A stretch of DNA of 64,000 nucleotides from Nanobdellota archaeon (GTDB taxonomy: Archaea; Nanobdellota; Nanobdellia; Pacearchaeales; GW2011-AR1): the NCBI GenBank assembly GCA_030648155.1, contig JAUSIK010000016.1, forward strand, positions 17,944 to 81,943, in the 5' to 3' direction. Positions 48,387-57,992 of this stretch are shown here, piece after piece. Numbering within the stretch: position 1 is the stretch's first letter; every line of letters begins with the position of its first letter. The notes under the pieces were generated by a model. That model did not search any database and had not been told where the DNA came from. It saw only the letters and a program-made list of their open reading frames with translations. A program made the translations under genes and the position numbers.

Positions 48387-49640
48387 ATGACATCAACAAA
48401 AAATTGGGTTTCCCTTGTAGCAGTATTAGCACTGGTATTTTTATCAGTTGCAAATGTTGCTGCTTTTGGAATCATCACTAAAGTAGAAGTTAATGATGTA
48501 AATGCTTTTGAAAGCCAAGACATTGCTGTTGAAGCTGGAGAAACATTAAACATTGAAGTTTTCTTCAGAGCTGATGAAGACTTTAACGACTTCGAAAACG
48601 ATACCGCGGGTATCGAAGATGTCAGAGTGGAAGCTAGAATTGCTGGCGAACCTGACTTGAGAGCAGTTAGTAAGGAACTTTCTGTAGTTGAAGGTAGGCT
48701 ATATAGATGGTTATTAACCATCAAGATGCCTGAAAGCCTTGACGAAGAAGACTTACAAGAGGACATTGATTTGTTCGTAACTGTTGAAAGCAGAAAAGAA
48801 GGTCAAGCTAGTTCTTTTGGAGTTGACCTAACCCTACAAAGAGAATCCAACAAGATTGAGATTCTTGACGTAGATATGGACAACGAAATCAACGCAGGAG
48901 ATGTTTTATCTCTTGATGTTGTAATAAAGAACAGAGGAAGACAAACTTCCGAAGATACTTTCGTAGTAGCTAGAATTCCTGCATTGAAGGTTGAGGACAG
49001 AGCTTATTTCGGCGACTTAACTCCTATGGATCAAGACGATCCTGATAAGGAAGACAGCAACGAAAGAAGACTATCTTTAAGAATACCTTCCAATGCTCCG
49101 GCTGGTGTTTACGTTGTAGAAATTGAAGCATCTAACGATGATTCAGTAGACACAATTACAAAGAAGGTTGTTGTAACTGGCGCACAAATGAAAACTCAAG
49201 TTGTTGCCCCTGTTCACACAAGATCCTTTGAAGCTGGCGACACAGGACAGTATACATTGGTTTTGGTAAACTCTGGAAACCAAGTAGGCGTATTCGAACT
49301 AGTAGTTGAATCACCTGCTGGCGTAACAGTAGAAGTATCAGACCCAGTTGTAGCAGTTCCTGCAGGCTCAAGCAAAACTGTAACATTAGATGTTAAAGCT
49401 GAAGAAGCTGGAACATATAATTTTGCAGTTAATGTACACTCTGGCGGCGAGCTAGTGACAAGAGAAGAATTTACAGCAAAAGTTGAAGGTACAAATGGCG
49501 GAAGTATAACTAGAACAAGTCCAACTGTTTTATTGACAGTGGTTTTGGCAGTTATTTTCGTAGTACTTTTGATTGTTTTGATTGTTCTTCTTACAAGGAG
49601 ACCTGAAAAGTCTGAAGAATTCGGAGAAAGTTATTACTAA
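48387..49640 (+). CDS. Abundant surface (S-layer-like) protein
   Basis: Signal peptide, repeated Ig-like beta domains, C-terminal TM plus basic tail (VVLAVIFVVLLIVLIVLLTRRPEK). Confidence 0.7.
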   Translation: MTSTKNWVSLVAVLALVFLSVANVAAFGIITKVEVNDVNAFESQDIAVEAGETLNIEVFFRADEDFNDFENDTAGIEDVRVEARIAGEPDLRAVSKELSVVEGRLYRWLLTIKMPESLDEEDLQEDIDLFVTVESRKEGQASSFGVDLTLQRESNKIEILDVDMDNEINAGDVLSLDVVIKNRGRQTSEDTFVVARIPALKVEDRAYFGDLTPMDQDDPDKEDSNERRLSLRIPSNAPAGVYVVEIEASNDDSVDTITKKVVVTGAQMKTQVVAPVHTRSFEAGDTGQYTLVLVNSGNQVGVFELVVESPAGVTVEVSDPVVAVPAGSSKTVTLDVKAEEAGTYNFAVNVHSGGELVTREEFTAKVEGTNGGSITRTSPTVLLTVVLAVIFVVLLIVLIVLLTRRPEKSEEFGESYY

Positions 49641-49700
49641 ACTTTCTTAACTTTATTTTTTTTATTTTTTTAACTTATTTTTTCTTTTTTTATTTTTTAA
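49641..49700 (+). terminator. Multiple T-tracts downstream of the S-layer-like gene
   Basis: CTTTATTTTTTTTATTTTTTTAACTTATTTTTTCTTTTTTTATTTTTTAA. Confidence 0.65.
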
Positions 49701-49814
49701 AGTAGTTGCAACTCTAATATCTTTAAAATTACACATAAAATATATAATTTACTTATAAACTCGATTTAATAGCTTATCTGAAGTTTTATATATCTGGTTT
49801 TTCCTATTTTAGAC

Positions 49815-52769
49815 ATGGCATTCATCAAAAAGATGGTTATACAGGGTTTTAAGAGCTTTGCAAAAAGGACAGAGATCCCATTTGACCCTGGAATATCCAT
49901 CGTAATCGGCCCCAACGGTGCGGGCAAGAGTAACGTAGCAGATGCACTTTGTTTTGTTCTTGGAAGATTATCGATAAAATCAATGAGAGCTGCGAAGGCT
50001 AGAAATTTAATATTCATGGGATCAAAATATGTAAAACCTGCTAAAGAGGCTTTTGTCGAATTGATTTTTGATAATAGTGATAAATCTTTTTCTCTTGAAA
50101 CTGGAGAAGTTAGCTTAAAAAGAATGGTTAGGGTGAATGGGCAGAGCGCATATAAAATTAATGGGGAGATAAAAACTAGAAACGAAGTAATTGAGATGCT
50201 GGCACAAGCTGGTATTGATCCTTATGGATTTAATTTAATATTGCAGGGGCAAATTCAAAGCATTGTTAAAATGCATCCAGATGAAAGAAGAAAAGTCATT
50301 GAAGAAGTAGCAGGTATATCTATTTATGAATCAAGAAAAGAAAAATCATTGCATGAATTGGCAAAAACTGATGAAAGATTAAAAGAGATTTCAACAATAT
50401 TAAGGGAAAGGACAGCTTACTTGAAAAATTTAGAGAGAGAAAAATTGCAAGCTGAAAGATACAAACATTCTGAACTAACTGTTCGAAGAGCTAAGGCCTC
50501 GATTATAAGCAAGAAAATAGATGAGAAGAAAAAGGAATTAGATGGGGTATTGAAATCCATTGGGGAGAAAGACGCTGTAAAGTCAAAAATGAGAGAGAAA
50601 AACGAAAGTATTCAAAAAGAAATTGAAGAGTTAAATAAAAAAATAAACGATATAAACCGAGGTATACGGCAGGCTACTGGGCTGGAGCAGGAAAATCTTC
50701 ATAATGAGATTGCGAATTTAAGGGCTGAAATTGAGGGTTTAAGAGTAAGAAAAGAAAGTTATGAAAATAGAAGAAAGGAAATTGAGAGAAGAATTGAACA
50801 GATGGCAAAATCAAGGCCAGACTTAGAGAAGGAGATTCAGGAGTTAAGAAAAGAATCTCCTTTAATGGCAAAAAAAGCAAGTGAGCTAAAAAAGAAGAAG
50901 GACGATTTAAGTGCAATTGAAAATGAACGAAAGAAATTATTAACTTGGAAAGCTGAATTGCAGGCTTTTAAGGATCGAGGAAGGGATAAAGAAAGGCAAT
51001 TATCAAGAGTTATAGCTGAATCTGAATCATTAATAAGAAGATTGGAAGAATATTCTACTGGATTAAATTATGAAAATGAAGCTTTGTGCTTAAAAGCAAT
51101 TCAACATATAAGAAAAAGCATTATAGATAAAAAAGAAAGAATAAAAGAACTGCATCAAAAAGAATTAGAAAATGAGAAGATTATCTCCGTAAGCGATGCA
51201 TCAATTTTCCATGCAGAAAAAATTAGAAAGGATGTAGATAGAATTGACATATGCCCTTTATGCCAATGTAAAATAACAGAAGAGCATAAAAAACATGTTT
51301 ATGCTGATTCTGAAGATAAAATAATTAAGGCTAGGATAAATAGGGAAAAGGCGATTGAAGAATTAAAAATAATTAGATCTAATCGAGAAATTTTTAGCAA
51401 AGAAATTGCTAAATTTGAAGAGGATCTCTCTAAAGGAGAAATTGAACTCGGAAGCCACCGAAATATGAATGAGAAAAAAGAGCAGTTGAAAAATATTGTT
51501 GCTGAAGAAAAAGTTTTGAGGTCCGAATTAAGTGAAATAGAGGATAAAAGGAAGAAATTGGAAAGCAGGTCATTTGATATAGAAAGTATTGAAGAACAGT
51601 ATCACAGAAAGATGATGGAGATAGAGGAAATATCTTCAAGAACTAATGAAGATATTGATACAACTTTACTGTATAAGGAAAGAGAAATAGAAAACATTCA
51701 GAATATTATTAAAAGAAGCTCTAAGGATATAGAAGATATTGACAATGACATAGGGGAAATTAGTGAGAAATTAGAAAATAAATCTAATAGTTTAGACGAG
51801 AAGGAAGAAGCGGAGGAAGAACTGCAAAAACAATTCAAGAAAATGTTTGAAGAAAGAGATATTATGCAAAAGAAAATACAGGAGAAGAATATTTCATATA
51901 GCGAAGGGCAGCAAGAATATAGGCAGATTGAAGATCAAATTAATTACTTAAAAATTGGCAAGGCTAAATTAGATGCAGAAAGAGAAGCTTCTGAAATGGA
52001 ATTTTCTGAATATGCTGGAATTGAATTATTGCAGGGAAGTGCAGCATCTATAGAAGATAGATTGAAAAAAGCACAGGAAGCTCTGCAAAATATAGGATCG
52101 ATAAATATGAGGGCGCTTGAAGTATATGAAGAAATAAAGAAAGAGTATGATATTGTACAGGAAAAAGTAGATATTCTCCAAAAGGAAAAAGAAGACATCA
52201 TGAAAATAATTGAAGAGATTGACAGGAAGAAAACTAGATCTTTCATGAAAACTTTTAAATCTCTAAATGAATTATTCTCTGAAAACTTTTCAAAGTTATC
52301 TTCAAAAGGGGTTGCTTACTTAGAAATTGAGAATCAGGAGGACATTTTTGCTGGAGGCATATTTATTGTAGTTAGACTGGCTAAAGGAAAATATTTTGAT
52401 GTTACCTCACTTTCAGGAGGGGAACAGACTCTAGTCGCTTTATCTTTGCTATTTGCAATTCAAGAGTATAAACCTTATCACTTTTATGTATTCGATGAAA
52501 TAGATGCTGCATTAGACAAAAGAAATTCAGAGAGATTATCGGCATTATTAAGCCAATACATGAAGTCAGGGCAGTATATTGTTATAACGCATAATGATGC
52601 AATTATTATCAATTCAAATGTACTCTATGGAGTTAGTATGCACGAAGGAGTCTCTAAGATTTTAAGCTTAAAGATAGGAGAGGTTAAAGAGAACTCCGGT
52701 GTTAATGCAGGAGAAAAAGAAATTGAAAAGAGTGTTGAAGATAATCAGAATCCTTCTAATGAAGCTTGA
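49815..52769 (+). CDS. smc: SMC-family ATPase with central CxxC zinc-hook-like motif
   Basis: 984 aa; IQGFKSFAKRTEIPFDPGISIVIGPNGAGKSNVADALCFVLG, ILQGQIQSIVKMHPDERRKVIEEVAGI, LSGGEQTLVALSLLFAI, DEIDAALD; hook DICPLCQCKITEEHKKHVY at C480/C483. Confidence 0.93.
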   Translation: MAFIKKMVIQGFKSFAKRTEIPFDPGISIVIGPNGAGKSNVADALCFVLGRLSIKSMRAAKARNLIFMGSKYVKPAKEAFVELIFDNSDKSFSLETGEVSLKRMVRVNGQSAYKINGEIKTRNEVIEMLAQAGIDPYGFNLILQGQIQSIVKMHPDERRKVIEEVAGISIYESRKEKSLHELAKTDERLKEISTILRERTAYLKNLEREKLQAERYKHSELTVRRAKASIISKKIDEKKKELDGVLKSIGEKDAVKSKMREKNESIQKEIEELNKKINDINRGIRQATGLEQENLHNEIANLRAEIEGLRVRKESYENRRKEIERRIEQMAKSRPDLEKEIQELRKESPLMAKKASELKKKKDDLSAIENERKKLLTWKAELQAFKDRGRDKERQLSRVIAESESLIRRLEEYSTGLNYENEALCLKAIQHIRKSIIDKKERIKELHQKELENEKIISVSDASIFHAEKIRKDVDRIDICPLCQCKITEEHKKHVYADSEDKIIKARINREKAIEELKIIRSNREIFSKEIAKFEEDLSKGEIELGSHRNMNEKKEQLKNIVAEEKVLRSELSEIEDKRKKLESRSFDIESIEEQYHRKMMEIEEISSRTNEDIDTTLLYKEREIENIQNIIKRSSKDIEDIDNDIGEISEKLENKSNSLDEKEEAEEELQKQFKKMFEERDIMQKKIQEKNISYSEGQQEYRQIEDQINYLKIGKAKLDAEREASEMEFSEYAGIELLQGSAASIEDRLKKAQEALQNIGSINMRALEVYEEIKKEYDIVQEKVDILQKEKEDIMKIIEEIDRKKTRSFMKTFKSLNELFSENFSKLSSKGVAYLEIENQEDIFAGGIFIVVRLAKGKYFDVTSLSGGEQTLVALSLLFAIQEYKPYHFYVFDEIDAALDKRNSERLSALLSQYMKSGQYIVITHNDAIIINSNVLYGVSMHEGVSKILSLKIGEVKENSGVNAGEKEIEKSVEDNQNPSNEA

Positions 52770-52815
52770 TTATAATCACAATAATCATTATAAATAGCAA
52801 ATTTGATTAATATTT

Positions 52816-53262
52816 ATGGAAGAACTAAATCTAGAGGAGTATGGTTCTAACGATTCTAAAAAGTATAATACTATTGAATTTAGAATGTCTCTTGGAGAAG
52901 GAGAAATGAGAGAACTATTTACTTATCTTGCAAAAAGCTTATCTTCGACTATTAGATATTCAATTAACAGAACAGAGGAAATTCTTGTTGGATATTCTAA
53001 AAATAATCATATTTATCCTATAGTTATAGGAGTTGAAATAAACGGACAGATAAATCCAGGGAAAGAATATATGAAAAAAGGATGTGTATTAACATCTTTT
53101 AATTGTTTTAGAAAACCCTCAACTAGAAGCTATGATAAAGTTGATGGAATGGCGTTTCTTGCTGCCCTTAGAGATAACAGCGAGGGTGAAATTCAACTCA
53201 TGAATGATTCTAAAAATAAGGTTGATGAATTTATTAGTCTACTGGAAGATAGACTTGACTAA
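52816..53262 (+). CDS. Hypothetical protein
   Basis: 148-aa ORF. Confidence 0.5.
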   Translation: MEELNLEEYGSNDSKKYNTIEFRMSLGEGEMRELFTYLAKSLSSTIRYSINRTEEILVGYSKNNHIYPIVIGVEINGQINPGKEYMKKGCVLTSFNCFRKPSTRSYDKVDGMAFLAALRDNSEGEIQLMNDSKNKVDEFISLLEDRLD

Positions 53263-53263
53263 T

Positions 53264-53938
53264 TTAATAATCTCTTAATGAGGCTTGATTTTTATCTGGG
53301 AACAAAACTTTCCATGTACTCCAAGTTTTTCTAAATAGTCCTGAATCTTTTAATTTACTGCCGGATGATTTTAGAAATTTTTTGGTTAACGGATCTGCAG
53401 GATAACCGCTTCCAAAATTTCCATATTGTGATTTTAATTTTTCTATTTCATCCTCTCTTGTTACTTTTGCTAAAATAGATGCCCCTGAAACTGAAACGTG
53501 ATTAGCATCGGCCTTATGCTCACAAATAACTTCAAGATTTTCTTTATTTTTTATAAATCCTAAAAGTGTGGCTCTCCAAGCTTTAATGTTCACAGATGGG
53601 CAATCAACAATTACTTTTATTTTATCTTTTTGATTGTTTAGCGCATTTATTATTTCTGCTGTTTTTATAGCTTCGAGAGTGTTTAAATTTGTACCTGTAT
53701 TTATTGCCTTGTCTATTTGATCAGGAGAAGTTATTGCCAGATGATGCCCTAATGAGGTTTCTTTAATTAACTCGGCAAGTTTTACTCTTGTTGGATGCAG
53801 AACTGTTTTAGAATCTCGAACATTATGCTTTTTTAGAATTTCCTCACCATTTTTGTCAAGAAGAACTCCTGCTAGAATCATTGGGCCTATGATAGGCCCT
53901 CTCCCCGCATCATCTATGCCCAGTATTAAGTATGACAT
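53264..53938 (-). CDS. rnhB: Ribonuclease HII
   Basis: ILGIDDAGRGPIIGPMILAGVLL, RDSKTVLHPTR, SVSGASILAKVTRDE-like motifs. Confidence 0.95.
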   Translation of the reverse strand: MSYLILGIDDAGRGPIIGPMILAGVLLDKNGEEILKKHNVRDSKTVLHPTRVKLAELIKETSLGHHLAITSPDQIDKAINTGTNLNTLEAIKTAEIINALNNQKDKIKVIVDCPSVNIKAWRATLLGFIKNKENLEVICEHKADANHVSVSGASILAKVTREDEIEKLKSQYGNFGSGYPADPLTKKFLKSSGSKLKDSGLFRKTWSTWKVLFPDKNQASLRDY

Positions 53939-53989
53939 GCATTAATTATAAATGGTAAATATAAAAAGGTTTAGTAGATAATATTTTTA

Positions 53990-54220
53990 ATGGAATATAG
54001 AGAAAGTAAACTTGTTGAATGGACGAAAGCGATACCAGAATGTGAAGAATTTCTGAATAGTTTTTTTATGAGCTCTGTTGAAGATCCAGTTACAGAGTTC
54101 GTTAATTATCTAACTGACATTCAAAGTTATGGCAAAACTTACAAGTCTGTTAGAGATAATTCTCATTTATTAATAAATGCTTATGAGGAAATAACTGGTA
54201 TGCGAATTTATTATGGATAA
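53990..54220 (+). CDS. Hypothetical protein
   Basis: 76-aa ORF. Confidence 0.4.
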   Translation: MEYRESKLVEWTKAIPECEEFLNSFFMSSVEDPVTEFVNYLTDIQSYGKTYKSVRDNSHLLINAYEEITGMRIYYG

Positions 54221-54222
54221 TA

Positions 54223-54681
54223 TCAACTAAGTTTTTTGGTTTTTAAATATGATTCGATTAAATCTACTTTTTCTTTTTTATTAATAATTTTATAAAATTG
54301 TTTAGCTTCTTTTAAAGGGAGAATTGGTATTTCTAGCCCTTTCCAATGAAATAATTTTATTTTATCAAAGAAATTTAAATTTTCACTATCATAATTATTT
54401 ACTTCTAATTCTGAATTGTTTATATTGAATATTAGTGAATTGGCACGTATTTTTTTATTATAGAAATCTTTTTTAAGATATTCATTCAGTGCCTCTCTAA
54501 ATATAGGTATTATTCCTGAATTTGCAGTTATGTCCAAATCTCTTACTGAAACATCCACCCCTTGTACCTTAAGATTAGCGCTGCCTTCTAACCGCCAGAT
54601 TCCTCTTTTATCCCTAATTCTATTCGTTACTAATTTTAGCACTTCGTAAATATCCGATTCTGAAAGGCCTTGTTTATCCAT
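54223..54681 (-). CDS. Nucleotidyltransferase-like protein
   Basis: WRLEGSANLKVQGVDVSVRDLDITANSG. Confidence 0.6.
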   Translation of the reverse strand: MDKQGLSESDIYEVLKLVTNRIRDKRGIWRLEGSANLKVQGVDVSVRDLDITANSGIIPIFREALNEYLKKDFYNKKIRANSLIFNINNSELEVNNYDSENLNFFDKIKLFHWKGLEIPILPLKEAKQFYKIINKKEKVDLIESYLKTKKLS

Positions 54682-54683
54682 AT

Positions 54684-55253
54684 TTAAAAATCCAATTTAG
54701 ACGCAAATTTATATATTTTACTTTCACCTTCTTCATTTGTAAAATGCCCCATATTATCTTCAATTATTACTTTTGCCCCTAATTTTTCTTTAAACGTTTG
54801 GACGTTTTCTTCTATAAAACCATAATATTCATTGCTGGACAGATAAACTTTTATTTCTTGAGAAATATCTTTTACTTTATTAAAATCTATTTTGTTTTTT
54901 ATCCAGGGCTTTGCAATTTTTTCTTCTTCTTTAGTTTCCATATTATCTAAATTAAACCAGCCTGCAATGAATATACATCCTCCAACTTTTGTTTTTTCTG
55001 GAAGAGTTTCTAAGTATCTCATAATCGCCTGACATCCTATACTATGTCCTATAAAATAAGTATTTTCATCTGCTTTTCCTACTATCTTATTCAAACATGA
55101 AACCCATTCTTTTATTAGGGGTTCATCTTTATTCGGCATATGCGGAACAATCACTTTAAACCCATTTTTTGAAAAATTCTTTTTCAAACATCGGTGCAGT
55201 AATTCATTGGGATTTCCTCCCCAGCCATGAATTATGAAGAGTCTTTTGACCAT
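54684..55253 (-). CDS. RBBP9/YdeN-like alpha/beta hydrolase
   Basis: RLFIIHGWGGNPNELLHRCLKK, YFIGHSIGCQAIMRYL, DNMGHFT. Confidence 0.85.
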   Translation of the reverse strand: MVKRLFIIHGWGGNPNELLHRCLKKNFSKNGFKVIVPHMPNKDEPLIKEWVSCLNKIVGKADENTYFIGHSIGCQAIMRYLETLPEKTKVGGCIFIAGWFNLDNMETKEEEKIAKPWIKNKIDFNKVKDISQEIKVYLSSNEYYGFIEENVQTFKEKLGAKVIIEDNMGHFTNEEGESKIYKFASKLDF

Positions 55254-55287
55254 GGATCTTTAAAACATTAGCTTGTTATAAATATTA

Positions 55288-55623
55288 TTAATAGTTGAAT
55301 CTTCTTTCATATTCTTTATGGGTCATCCACTCTAATAAAACACTAACAACAACAGCTTTCCCACCACGAATAGTGTAGATTAATCTCCACGCATTTGGCA
55401 AATCATATTTCCAAAGATTTACTACGCCGTATTTCTTAACATATTCTTTGGGAATTTGTTTTCTAGGAATTTGTATACCACAAAAAGCATTTTTCTCAAT
55501 ATTATCAATTGCTTGGTTAATGAATCTAAATAGTTCTTTTTCAGAAGAATCTCCTTTTTGCAATCTGTAAAAGGCTTCCTTGGTTGCTTCTTCAACAAAT
55601 CTTATTTCTGAGGGTAAAATCAT
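55288..55623 (-). CDS. RelE/ParE-superfamily toxin-like protein
   Basis: VNLWKYDLPNAWRLIYTIRGGKAVVVSVLLEWMTHKEYERRF. Confidence 0.75.
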   Translation of the reverse strand: MILPSEIRFVEEATKEAFYRLQKGDSSEKELFRFINQAIDNIEKNAFCGIQIPRKQIPKEYVKKYGVVNLWKYDLPNAWRLIYTIRGGKAVVVSVLLEWMTHKEYERRFNY

Positions 55624-55913
55624 TTTCTTCTAGCTAAATCTTTTCTCTCAAAATAGTAATGGGCAGAATCGGGGTAATATATCCAGCCTATTTTCCCTTC
55701 TGAGTCTATAGATATTTTTCTAGAATAAAGTAAATAATCAATAATTACACAAAAAGTTTGGTACATAGTTTTTTTTGGGAGATGCTCCCACAAGGCTCTT
55801 TTCTTATATTCTCCATCATTTTCTTTAATGAATTCTTCAACCATTAAAACAGTATCTAATCTAGGAAATCTTAAGATACCTTTTATTTTTTTATCTTCTA
55901 GTGCCTGATTCAT
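55620..55913 (-). CDS. Putative cognate antitoxin
   Basis: 97 aa; overlaps the toxin start by 4 nt; wHTH-like composition. Confidence 0.6.
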   Translation of the reverse strand: MNQALEDKKIKGILRFPRLDTVLMVEEFIKENDGEYKKRALWEHLPKKTMYQTFCVIIDYLLYSRKISIDSEGKIGWIYYPDSAHYYFERKDLARRK

Positions 55914-55933
55914 GTTATATCAATAGATATAAC
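55914..55933 (-). promoter_or_regulatory. Perfect palindrome, candidate operator of the RelE-like module
   Basis: GTTATATC-AATA-GATATAAC directly adjoining the start codon, next to TATA-like ATTTAAAT. Confidence 0.6.
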
Positions 55934-56073
55934 AATATTTAAATGTTTCTTTAGAGATGGAGGTGTAATAAAAATCTTAAAAAACTTGGGAAAAGAACAA
56001 TTAAAAAAATGGTTTGAATTAATTGGTAGTTCAAATCCCAATCATATAGAAAAGAATAAGAAATTTTTATAAG

Positions 56074-56149
56074 TAGCGGAGGCAGGATTTGAACCATGCG
56101 ACCTCAAGGTTATGGGCCTTGCGAGAACTCCAGGCTTCTCTACTCCGCT
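56074..56149 (-). tRNA. Initiator tRNA-Met(CAU)
   Basis: Reverse complement AGCGGAG...CAAGG-CCCATAA-CCTTG...TTCAAAT...CTCCGCT-A; A1:U72 pair typical of initiators; one-nt bulge in the T-stem. Confidence 0.85.
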
Positions 56150-56198
56150 ATAATTATATCCTGATAGTAGGACTTTTAAACCTTGCCATCCTCAATAC

Positions 56199-56828
56199 AT
56201 GATGGCTAGAAAGAGCGTGAGAAAAGAGGTAAAAAAAGAATTCAAAGAGCTTAATAAGAATAGGGGTAAAATATTGACGGTACCAACTCTCCTTAATACT
56301 GTAAGAATTCTTTTAACTTTTGTGGTCGCTTACTTAATCATTGTAGAATATTCTGTAATCTGGATAGTTACTATCTTCTCAATAGCTGCACTTACTGACT
56401 GGTTTGATGGAAAAATTGCGAGGAAGTATAATTTAGTGAATAGTTTTGGTGCAAAGGCAGATATGACTGCAGATAGATTTTTATGGATAGGCACTGCTTT
56501 AGTCTTTTTCATAGTATATGGTATTCGTGAACAGATAGATAGTACTCATGGTATTCAGTTGTTATTAATTATGATAAGAGAAATAGTTTCTGCTCCATCA
56601 GCTATAGTTGCCATGTTCTTAAATAAAGGATTTCCTAGAGCAAGATATGTAGCAAAGATTACTACGTTCTTGCAGGGATTCGCAATGCCTGCCTTAATAC
56701 TAAGTGTATTTTATCCTGCATGGGGGTACTTATCTGTGCCTCTTTCTATTGCAGTAGGAATATTCGGAATTGTTTCTGGTTTCTATTATATATATGATGT
56801 GCAAAGAATTGAAGAGGGAAAGAAATGA
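56199..56828 (+). CDS. CDP-alcohol phosphatidyltransferase
   Basis: DWFDGKIARKYNLVNSFGAKADMTAD matches DxxDGxxAR(x8)GxxxDxxxD; multi-TM. Confidence 0.92.
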   Translation: MMARKSVRKEVKKEFKELNKNRGKILTVPTLLNTVRILLTFVVAYLIIVEYSVIWIVTIFSIAALTDWFDGKIARKYNLVNSFGAKADMTADRFLWIGTALVFFIVYGIREQIDSTHGIQLLLIMIREIVSAPSAIVAMFLNKGFPRARYVAKITTFLQGFAMPALILSVFYPAWGYLSVPLSIAVGIFGIVSGFYYIYDVQRIEEGKK

Positions 56829-57064
56829 GCGGACCTGGTGAGGGAAAGATAAAGATTGGAAAAGCCAACGTATATTTGCATTTAAAGGGAAAATCAGGAG
56901 CAAGCGTTACGCATATTGATATTGAACTTGATGATTTAAATGATATAATTAAACCTGGAGAGAACAGTTATGTTGGAGGAAAAACTGGAGGCGTGTTTTT
57001 AGGTTTAAAGAAGAATATGATCGAGAGAGCTGAAAATAAATTTAAGGAGAAAAATAGATTATGA
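56825..57064 (+). CDS. Hypothetical protein
   Basis: 79-aa ORF overlapping the preceding gene. Confidence 0.6.
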   Translation: MSGPGEGKIKIGKANVYLHLKGKSGASVTHIDIELDDLNDIIKPGENSYVGGKTGGVFLGLKKNMIERAENKFKEKNRL

Positions 57065-57669
57065 AATTTGGACAAAAAGAATGGATTTTACTTTTATTTA
57101 ACTTGTTTTATATTTTGCCTTTTACTATATTTTATTTACTTAGAAAAAATTATGAATTTTTAATTTATATTGGAGTATTAGTTTTGATTGGAATTATTGT
57201 TATTTCGACTCTAAAGAAGAGCAAATTAGATTATTTGGCATTATGGGGATTATCTATTTGGGGACTTCTCCACATGATGGGCGGGGGAGTAAAAATTGCT
57301 GGAAATACACTTTATTCACTTCGTTTGATAGACATTATAGATAAGGGCGGACAGTTTTACATTTTAAAAATGGATCAAGCAATTCATTTTTATGGTTTTT
57401 TGGTTGCAGCAATCGTTGTGTTTCAATTGATAGCACCTCATTTTAAGGAAATTAAAAAATCTAAATTAGCAATATTTATAGCTTGGATTGGAAGCATGGG
57501 GCTAGGTGCGCTTAATGAAGTCGTGGAATTTATTGCATTCGTTGTAGTTAAGAATACTGGAGTTGGCGATGTATATAATACTGGACTTGATTTGATATTT
57601 AATATGGCTGGTGCTTTAGCAGGAGCATTTATAGCTTCTTATTGGGTTAGAAGGAAAAGACAGATATGA
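57061..57669 (+). CDS. DUF2238-like membrane protein
   Basis: Multi-TM; KMDQAIHFYGFLVAAIVVFQL...GALNEVVEFIAFV...DLIFNMAGALAGA. Confidence 0.65.
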   Translation: MKFGQKEWILLLFNLFYILPFTIFYLLRKNYEFLIYIGVLVLIGIIVISTLKKSKLDYLALWGLSIWGLLHMMGGGVKIAGNTLYSLRLIDIIDKGGQFYILKMDQAIHFYGFLVAAIVVFQLIAPHFKEIKKSKLAIFIAWIGSMGLGALNEVVEFIAFVVVKNTGVGDVYNTGLDLIFNMAGALAGAFIASYWVRRKRQI

Positions 57670-57944
57670 TGCAAAGGCCTAAGTTTTTCTTAAAAATATT
57701 TATACTTGCTTTAATTATATTTGTAATTAATATAGTAATTATTCTTCAATTAATTCCTGTTTTTGAGAGTTCTACTTTAGGGGCTAAAATTGTTAACCTT
57801 ATTGTCTCTCCCCCTAATTTTATTTTTGAGGATTTATTAGGCATTTCAAGCGTAAAAATTATTGATGTTCTTACGTGGGTATTGCAATTCGTATATTGTT
57901 ATTTAATTGCTTTTTTATTAATTAAACTGTTAAAAAGAAAGTAA
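57666..57944 (+). CDS. Small membrane protein
   Basis: 92 aa with TM segments. Confidence 0.5.
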   Translation: MMQRPKFFLKIFILALIIFVINIVIILQLIPVFESSTLGAKIVNLIVSPPNFIFEDLLGISSVKIIDVLTWVLQFVYCYLIAFLLIKLLKRK

Positions 57945-57992
57945 TTTGCAAAATATAAACTTTTAAAAGGGACTCATTCCTAGAAAAAATAT

